NCBI GenBank assembly: GCA_911728455.2
Contig: OU452236.1
Coordinates: 6,876,171-6,940,170 of the forward strand
Reading direction: 5' to 3'
DNA: 64,000 nt
Origin: Marthasterias glacialis
Lineage: Eukaryota; Echinodermata; Asteroidea; Forcipulatida; Asteriidae
The translations under genes and the position numbers were made by a program. The notes below the pieces were generated by a model. It had not been told where the DNA came from and did no database searches. It saw only the letters and a program-made list of their open reading frames with translations. Shown here piece after piece: positions 1 through 9,500 of the stretch (its first letter is position 1; every line of letters begins with the position of its first letter).

Positions 1-137
1 TGACCAACCATTTGTAACCATTCAACTACACGGGTTGTGTATGGTGGTAAAACTGTTATTTTCCAACCTTCCCACTCTTGTTGACCAACCATTTGTAACC
101 ATTCAACTACACGGGTTGTGTATGGTGGTAAAACTGT
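1..137 (+). repeat. 81-bp tandem duplication in a SKIC2 intron
   Basis: Positions 1-56 and 82-137 are identical base for base, with a 25-base spacer that includes ttccaaccttcccactcttg. At least two units of an 81-bp period are present. The array is cut by the left edge, so the copy number is unknown. Confidence 0.85.
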
Positions 138-395
138 GCACAGAATTAACTACGTAAATGTGTGTCCTGTTTGTATTCATTCAACACATGTTATGATACA
201 GCAGGCTGGCATAGTTTATCTATCATTCAAAACCACAGTGGATGATACTGAATGGTCAGACAGTAGAAAGGTTGACTGTGTACTGTGTAGGTGCATGTAC
301 CACACGATATCATATTGCAGGCTGGCATAGTTTATCTATCATTGCAAACCACAGAGGATGACATTAAATGGTCAGACAGTAAGAGGGTTAATAAA
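82..395 (+). repeat. interspersed repeat with two partial copies in a row
   Basis: A first copy (82-275) and a shorter second copy (about 276-395) share blocks such as ctggcatagtttatctatca and tggtcagacagta. A third copy lies at 5,431-5,650. This is an unclassified interspersed family. No coding potential or terminal repeats were recognised. Confidence 0.75.
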
Positions 396-427
396 GAGAG
401 AAAGAACAACTCTTTAAGAGCACTTAC

Positions 428-538
428 CTTGACCAGACCTCGTTGGAAGAGCAATTCAATGACTTCTTTGAGGATGGGAAGAACTCCGCTGTGATGAACA
501 CCTATGCCTCGCTTCAACAACTCCCGCATGTGAAGCAC
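428..538 (-). CDS. SKIC2: SKIC2 coding exon 15 (last one in the window)
   Basis: The acceptor is cttgacag|GTG and the donor AAG|GTAAGT. The exon encodes residues 655-691, including [19 protein letters not shown] and [10 protein letters not shown]. It is the conserved stretch just before motif V, whose FATETFAMG would lie in the next exon off the left edge. Confidence 0.96.
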
Positions 539-3500
539 CTGTCAAGTAGATGAAAGATAACCGGCTCATAATGAGACTTCCAAGACGCTGGGGCAAAAGA
601 TTTGTGTTTAAACTTCGTAACGGGCATCGTACTAAACAATCTGTCAGCTTTACCTGAGGCAACATACGATCACTCCCTTTCAAGCGCTCCACACACTTCT
701 GCACAAACACGTGAATCTCGCTCTTCTCATTGGTTGTTGTGAGGTCAAGGGTCGTGAGGGCTGAGGCATTCTCGTCGCAGCGTTTCTTGGAGAGGGTAAA
801 AGCCACTACTGGAAGCTGTTCTCTCTTGCGCAGCATCTCTATGACGGATAAATAAACGGCCTTGTCCTGTTCAAGAAATATATAAATTTGATCATAAAAC
901 TGGGGTGTGTTTGTATAAAAAAAATTCTGAAAATGGGTCGATGCTCCTCTAGAGATGGACTACCCTAAACTCCCAAGTCACAAGCAACGTACACTACAGA
1001 GCATTTTGACTACTAACCTGAATTTGCTTGGCTAAAAAATATGCACGTTTTAGTTTTGCTTACCCCTTTCGGTGCTCCATGCCGGGCTCCTTTGGCACCG
1101 AAAGATGCAGACGACTTACTCTCTCGTTCTTTCTTGGCATTTACTGCTTTGTTGTAACTAGGGTGGCAAAACAAGGACATAAGCAGCTGAAGAATAAGTT
1201 GCTATGTACCTAAGACAAGTATGACATTTTTCAGATATGTAGTACTGACGCACCAGAAGGCGTGCTGACTCAAACTCCTCAACTCACCCCAATAGTCGTA
1301 CTCGTCTGTGAGTCAAAGCCTATATATAATACTGAAATAGGTCTTAATAATAATAAAAATGTGTATTTATTCGGCACTTTTCAACCTGAGTAGGCCTCTC
1401 ACTAGTATTGCAATATTATTAGCCATTTTAATCGGGGTCCTAGGTAAATCCTAATTTCTGAAACCATATCAACTCTATAGGAGTATGCAGCGCCAGCAGC
1501 CAAAATGGGTGCACAGGTTGCTAATCATTCACGTAGACAATCTCTACACTCACAAGTACCACTTGACTCCTGGATGAAGAGAAGCAATTACAGATAAGTG
1601 TCTTCCTCAAGGACACAAGTGTCACGACCGGTTTTCGAACCCTCACTCCGATGACTTTGCAACAAACTTGAGTTTGATGCACCAGACCATTAAAGGGGCT
1701 GTGTCGTCATGATTACAGCAGGCCTGTACAGTGGCTGTGCATGGAAAGATGAACTCTCACCCAGATACTGCACACGTGCGCATTGCGGTCAAATCATAAA
1801 GGGTGCCCTCTTTGTCAAACTGTGATGTGACCGTCAGCACACATGTGCATGTGTAACTGGGTAATTCCATTTACTGCTATAATCATGACGACACAGCCCC
1901 TTCAACCCACGAAACGATATTCTCAGCTATGATGAAAAATAAGAAAATACAAACTTTAGCGTACTCACCCTGTTGTGAGAAACTTCTTTGTGGAGTCAAC
2001 GATGAGGAAGAGCTCTTTGTTTGTCTTGTTGCTGTTTCCTGTGTACAGAAAATGTTCCAGTGGCACTGGTCGCTTCAAGGTACTGATCACGTAAATCTTT
2101 CTCCTTTTGATGCGACTGAAAAGTACAAGAGAACCACAAAGTTTTTAATAATTAAAGCGATAATCCATCAAGGCAAAACCCCCTCCCTCCTTTTCATGGT
2201 CAAAGAATTTAAAATATCCAACTTCTCCATGTAGATTCTGTGGGGATGAGTGGGGGATGAGGAGAGGGGAAGGCTCCAAGATTGTCTTTTTGCTACCTGA
2301 GGACACCACTGATCCAAGCACTACTAACTTTTCAAAATCTGAAGCACACAGTTTATGCCATCCCCCTGCACCACTTTCCTGCTCATCCCTGCTGTTTATA
2401 AAATTCATCCCATGGGCACCCAAGTTATCCCAATCCTTTCCAATCCCTTTTCACAACCCAAACCCAGTTGTCCCTTACCCGACCCAGTCGGCAAACTGCA
2501 TGGTATTAGGCACAGTGGCACTGAGGAGAATGATCTTCACATGAGCCGGTAGCATGATCAGGACCTCTTCCCAAACCACTCCTCTCTGTGGAGGAAAAAA
2601 ACAATGCAATAAAATAATAACACTAACTAGTTTTTTGTATAGTGCTTTATCTACGGGCGTCTCAAAGCGTTTATTATAACTTTTTTTAGACAGGTTTTTG
2701 AAGTTTTTGAATTATGAGACCCATTTATGTAGCACCTTATAAGGGTTTACAAGGTGCTGCGGCGCATTCAGCAGCCACTGCCAGAAACACAGGGGAAACC
2801 CCTTGTCTTAGTGATAAGTGTAAGTGGGTTCATTTACGTGCATTACACAACACAGAATCTCCAGCTAGATGGTAGCGGACTTACCAGGTACATCCAGTGT
2901 TTTCAAAAATGCGTCCACGCTCAGAACTACGCAAACAATGGAAATTTACCTGGTACGTCTGTTGTTGTTGCAGACTTGGCTTAAGCTTGTCTTTTGAGCC
3001 TAGATCTGACCCTTCAGGCTGCTTTTCATACACAAGAAGAAGTGAGTAAATTCTCACTAAAACACTGTTTGCTCAACTCCAATTTGCAACACTATAATGT
3101 TCGGAAGGGAGTTGGATTCTTACCTCAGAGTCATTGATATAGTGCACTTCATCGAAGATGACCCACTCCAAATCACGTATAACATCAGACCCGTTATAAA
3201 GCATCGACCTACACCATAAAAATGAAACAGCCTTTTGTTTTAAAGAATAAATAAAGTCATGCAAAGGTCTGTACGTACACTATGGTTGACCTTGGCCTAA
3301 TTTCAAAGAGCTGCAGGAAATTGGTCAACAAGTTTCTACTCTACTATTTCTACAAATAGTTTGGCTTGAACCTCTTTCTGGTAAGCAAAATTATTATGCT
3401 AAGCATATTTTGGTCGAGTTGGGTTAGGATTAGGGTCGGGAAGGATTGAAGAGTAGACTTTTATAGCTCAATGTTGGTGCGTTAGAGTTAGGATTAGGGT

Positions 3501-6500
3501 TTGGGAAAGGACTAGGGTTAGGATTAAGGTTTGGAAGGATTGGATGGTAGATTTTTATAAATTCAATGTTGGTGGATTAGGGTTAGGATTAGGGTTTGGA
3601 AGGATTGAAGAGTACATTTCACAAAATCAATGTTTGTGGGTTAGGGTTTGGAAGGATTCAACATTGGTGGGTTAGGGTTAGGATTAGGTTTAGGATTAGA
3701 GCTGGGATTAGAGTTAGAGTTAGGGTTAGAGTTAGATTTAGATTTAAGGCTGGGTTAAGGTTGAGTTGCGAGGGGTAGAAAATGCACTTACCTAAGAATC
3801 TCTGTGGTCATGATGAGACATGAAGCATCCGTCTTGATCTGAACATCCCCCGTTAACAGACCGACATCTCCGAATGTCTCCCTGAAGTCACGAAACTTCT
3901 GATTGGACAATGCCTTGATTGGTGATGTGTATACAGTCCTGTCAAATCAGCCATTGACGAAAAAATTCAAACATTGGTTTTAGAAGAGAGGACATTCGTT
4001 CAATTGTTACTTGTTTTCAGGAAAAAATTATCGAAATTAAATGGTGACAATTTTACTCCTTTTTTTTTTAATTGATGTCATAATTGCATTGAGATACAAA
4101 ATATCATTTTGGTTTTACCCTTTCATCGATGTGTGATAAGCCCTGTACTTTTAGTGCCTTTCGACTCCTGCAGGATAAGTATACACGTGCTATTCAGGTG
4201 GGATTTGAATCCCGTAAGGGACCCTGGCTAAACTATGTCACAGGCATGGCCATGTTCCTATGCAAGCTCAAACAAAAGAAAACCGACTAACATTCTTATG
4301 AGTTTTTCTAGAATCAGCCGGTTGTGATGGAGACTCTCTGTATAACAAAGGAACAATAGTGTTGCCCAGCTTAAGACCAATGTCATTATAATCGGCTCAC
4401 TAGAGGATTGACTATACACCTGCCCAACACATTGTCTGTCATACCTGAGCTAGGCCACGAACGCTAATCCTTTACCCCTTTGTGCAGTAATCCACGTAGT
4501 CAGACCAACAAAAGGCACCAACAGTAGCTTTGGGTAATGAGGTGTCCCCAATAATCATTGGAGTGCAAATTCATAGCACTGGCCCGAGATAATTTTGGCA
4601 AAATTCCATGACAGCATGCCTCTGCACGCCTGGGAACACATTCTTAATTTATCCACCGTCCCTAAATAGTGGAGTGTCGTGGCCGAGTGGATAAGAACAC
4701 CGAACTCAAGCTCTGGTGTTTCTGATCAGCAGAGTGTGGGTTCGAGTCCTGGTCGTGACACTTGTCTCCCTGAGCAAGACAACTATAATTGCTTCTCTCC
4801 ACCCAGGGGTAAAATGGGTACCTGTGAGGGCAGAGATGGTTCTTGTGAATGATTTAGCCTAGTAGCGCATATTTGTTGCACAAGCTGTATGCTTCCCAAG
4901 GAGCTGAGATGGTTTAAGGAATGAAATAAATGGCCCAGTGACCAGGGGTAATAATGTTGTAAGCGCTTTGAGATGCCCTTCGGGTGAGAAAAGCGCTATA
5001 TAAAAACCAATTATTATTATTATTATTAGGACAAACTTCTTTTCAATGGTTATGCTCGGTGGTCTAGTGCTAAAAAATCTGCACTAGATTGTGGGGGATC
5101 GTAGCTTCAAATCCCATCCAAGATATTTTTCCTGTCGGACTTGTAAAACATTGAGTATACAGCTCTAATATCACATCGATGTGTAAAACCAAAATAGTTA
5201 CACAAATTAGCTCAAATCTTACTTTGTGAGATGCTTAAGGGACAGAGCAATGGCGTACTCAGCGACCACCGTCTTTCCAGCCGAGGTGTGTGCCGCAACA
5301 AAGACGCAGTCGTGATCCTCCATGTGGATGATGGCTTGCTTCTGAAATACATCTAACTCAAACGGCCACTGTGTAACAATTATTTTTACAAATCAAATAT
5401 TTATCAAATGCAGATTTAACCCTGCTAAACATCGAGTTGAACAACTATGTGAAACCATTCAACTGCACAGTTGTGTATGGCGGCACAACTGTGCACAGAA
5501 CTAACTGTATAAATGTGCGTACAGTATGGATGCATTCACCATATGATATCATATTGCAGGTGGGCATAGTTTATTTATCATTCAAAACCCAAGTGGATAT
5601 GATATTGAAGGCAGTAGGGAAGACAGTAGGAGGGTTAATGAACAAGTAGGGTCTTATGAAGGCATGAATTAGTGTCTAACCCCCACCCCCCCTCCATGTT
5701 TCCAAAAAGGGTCCAATTTCACAGACCTGCAAACACACAAACCTGATAAGCTCAGATAAGCTCAGACAAGAAAAATGTAGCTGAACAAGAACAGGTAACA
5801 GACCAAAATGCTATGTGACGTAGATCCGATCGGGGGTGCTTTAATCTACCTCTTTGGCTGGTGCTGGTACCCGTTTATGGAAGTCATCCACCAGTGATGA
5901 GGTATCTATGTTGACTGCCCATTGCTCCTTCAAAGGGTCTGACTCGGCTTGTCTGGATGGCTTGGCAACAACCATCTTCTGTAAGGGTTGTTGAAACAAG
6001 TTTTAGATCTTTGATAAATGGAATTGCCCCAACTCTCAGGGAAGGTAAATATTGATTATAACTTGACACTTAATAAGACTTTGAAATCCGAAGATGATAA
6101 ATTAACTGTTGGGAAAACAAAAGTTTCGGCAAGTATTAAAAGACAAGTTCAGTGAAAACTGGGTTAATAAACTGGGAAGTTGCCAAACTTAGGGCTTGGA
6201 AAAATGCCTGATAGTTGTTATTATCTGTTAGCTTATTATTAAATCTATCAGAGTCAATATTCTCTTATTTTCAAAATGTCTTTACCTTTGGAAGCATCTT
6301 GTCCAAACTTTCGGCAGCTTCAGTGTTTCCCTCGTCTCTCATGTCCATTTCCACCCCGACCTCCCTCTTCTTCTCCTCATCTTCATCAATCAACTCCAGA
6401 CCATCACCATCATCATCGTCATAATCATCACCATCATCTATCGTCATAAGATCAGTTAATTTGAGGATGTGGGGCATCATCCCTGACGGTGTAGTCTCAG

Positions 6501-9500
6501 TGGAGAGTGGTTGGACAGGCTTGCTGTCTGCCGCTGGTTTCCTGTTGAATGCCAGTCCGTGATCTAAGCCTGGTGGTGTGCTCAGGAGATCTGTGTGGAA
6601 TTAATCAAAAAAGTCAAAACTGAGACAGACGATCAAGATCAAAATCGGAGATATAAATAGAAGATGTAGAGATAGAAAAAGAGAGATTATTTTCTGCAAA
6701 GTTTAAATATAAAATGATTAAACAATTTTTTCGGTTGTACCATTCTCAAAGTCAATCTCTTCTTCACCCTCCCCTCTGGCATGAATGGTTTCTTCTGGTG
6801 GCTCATCCATCCCACCTGGCCAGAATGGGAAGTTTGTGGAGCTACCACGTACTGACTGGGTAGGAGGACCAGGCTGTCGTTTGAGGGACAGAGAGTTTTT
6901 GGCTGTTGAGGCTGTGACCTCTGTCCTGACCTAACAGGGATAGAAAAGAAAGTACAAAAACTTACCAGGCAGGCAAAAATCTTGCTCAGCAGAAACAGGG
7001 TACCAGCCAAGCCAACATTCCATAAAGTTTACATTGTTGCAACCGGTGCCCTACTAATTGCTTGCTTAGCAAAGAAATTTGCTAAACAGTATTTTCTACT
7101 AAAAAGCTTTATGAAATTGGGCCCTGCTTTCACTATCTATGTCTTGTTTCCCTTGTGCAGTAGAAATAATCAATGCTCATATGTACAGTATTATACTAAA
7201 AGGGGGACCAGACTATTTACCCCTCTCGGACTTGATTTGGTTATACTGATCTGAATAGAGAAAAACATGCTGACTTTAGCATGATTGAAGGCAAAATCTT
7301 ATAAAAGTGCACAGCTATGAAGAGTAACGCCAAATTTAGGAGCTGTGAAACCGGGGACTGGCTGTCATAAGAGGGCACTCTTACTTTACCTCTTTGAAGC
7401 CCATGAGCTCTCCTGTGGTCTGGTTCCGTTGCACCTGTAGTGTAGTTTGCACTGGGCATGATGGCACCTCATACAGACTGTGAGGGTCTGCTGTACGGGG
7501 CAAAAACCTTCAAAATGATTAAAACAAAAGAAAAAGAAGAGAAAAAAACTCAAACAAACTGCATTTGTAATAGACTCATTGCATTAGGCTGCCATCACTG
7601 AGGTTAACAATGAAAACATATACGCGTGTAGGCACCACAAGTCTTCCTTTGCTGCAGAGCCTGCCCAAGGCCTCATCAGTAAGATATTCTTATTCATAGA
7701 ATATAAGATCTTTTCTTAATCATACACTGCACCCTAATCATTGCACGCTTATTAAATATTTGAAGAGGTTAATATTTTCATTATTAAATCACTTTGTTTG
7801 CTCTGTATATCATTGCGACCTTGATTGTTTTTCTTGCATCTGAGAAAATTCAGGCTTTTTAAGTAATTTACATTTCACAGTTTGGATATTTCGGATCGTT
7901 AACACACACATCTTGAAACCTACAAGGGTATGGGGTTTGGGGCCCGCAGAAAGGCCCTGAAAAATTTTGCAAATAAAAATATTCTGAAGTGCATATTCAG
8001 CTTATGTGCGTTGTCGGTTAGTGTTTTTTTTCACCTTATTTTGTTCTCCTTTTTGACAAAAAAAGGGATGGGCTACATGCACCACCTAGATTAATTCCAC
8101 CACGTCAAATGCATTTTACAGCACATTTTATTTTACTTTACATTTGAGAATATAAGAATTGAAGTGTGCACGTTATTCTGAGACAGGTTGATCACTTTGT
8201 TCTCATTTTCGCTTGTTTAATTTCTATGATAAATTAGTCAAATAACAGGAACACTTTTTCACCACTTGGCAAAATCTGGGGGGGGGGGGTTATCCTATGG
8301 GTCATTGTCCCTGCTTCAAAAAGTGGGGGGGGGGTATACCCCCACCCCCAGGATTTATGCCTGTGGTGTCTATAGTTACAAGGGTTTTACCTCTGAGCTT
8401 TTGTCACTTCATGAATAGGTAGTTTCTCAGGCCGATTCAGAAATTGCAGTGTCTTGGTTTGAAGATCATCCAAGACTGGTGGTAATCCATTCGGTAACTG
8501 AAGACAGAAATCAGTGACTTAAATTGAACTTTGTTGTTGTTGTCAGTTTAAAGCTTGGAAGTAGAAATAGATCTACCTCCATGGTTTAGACTGAGTATCT
8601 GTGTGGCGAAAAAGTCCAATTGAAACTCCAATTACTAAATGTAAACAAGTAGCCATCATTGGGAGTTTGTGTGAGGTGCACTGCAGCCTATTCAAGTATA
8701 TATAGGCTTTTTTAAACCACAGCTTAGTATAGTAGGCTTTTTCTCTGAAACTGTTCTCATGAAATTGGCTTTAAACAGGCAGGCAGAGCCTATGGAGGGG
8801 GCAAAGCTGAAGCAGGGGTTCTGAAAAGGCCCTCGAGCTATAAATGGAAGTGCAAAATGTTGTGTGCATAATCCATTACCCTTGGGCACTAACGATTCGA
8901 TCAGCAGTTCGTATTTATTTAGATTTTTTGTATGTTTTAATGTCTGTGTTGCGCCCAACTCCAATCACACCAACTACAGAATATGTAAAATTGTAGTCGG
9001 GCATGTCAACTATAGTTGGACAGATTTTAACTATAGTCAACCGACTCCAATTTAAGTTGGGTTGATTCCAAATTAGGTTCTAAGGGTACATTCTAACTAA
9101 AGTTGGGCAATCTATAGTTTTGGTGATTTGGGCCGATTCTGTACCTAGTTGAGTTGAAATATAATCGATCACTGAATGAAAACTTACTGTACTGAGTGGC
9201 GATAACCCCGATGATGGAATGTGGTCCCTACTTCGGACGGCTGTCACCTGACCCGTTGATCCAAGCTCAAGTAACGAGAAGTCAAGCCCACCAAATGCAT
9301 TCTTATTTTGGCTCAAGTCTGCATTTTTAAAATATGTTTCAGTATGAATTCAAAAATATTCAATTGATTTTTCTGTTAAACTACATTTCCAAAATCCTAA
9401 ATCTTAAAATAAAAACAAAACAAAATCTAAATGCCAAACATAAGAAAAATGCAGCTCATTTTTTTCTTAATCTTATGAATAAATATAATTTACAATAATA

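Noticed and set aside
428-866. MTR4 (SKIV2L2) instead of SKIC2
   Set aside because: The N-terminal exons contain the [10 protein letters not shown] and EEEIDFE blocks specific to SKIV2L, and the exon 15 wording follows SKIV2L rather than MTR4.
3420-3765. A real telomere end
   Set aside because: It lies inside an intron between two well-supported exons and is a degenerate, longer-period repeat.
4672-4757. A functional tRNA-Leu gene
   Set aside because: The A and B boxes and the tRNA-like stems are present, but it is followed by a SINE body and an (ATT)n tail, has mismatches in the stems, and has a second diverged copy at 1,455-1,690. It is a SINE head.
7467-7510. Alternative acceptor tacag at about 7,493 for SKIC2 exon 4
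   Set aside because: Using it leaves the reading frame out of phase with exon 3 and leads to a stop within eight codons; the gaag acceptor before 7,507 keeps the frame and has the better pyrimidine tract.
8692-8964. Minus-strand open frame of 90 codons in SKIC2 intron 2
   Set aside because: It has no similarity to any family I know, lies within an intron, and overlaps repeat-like sequence.
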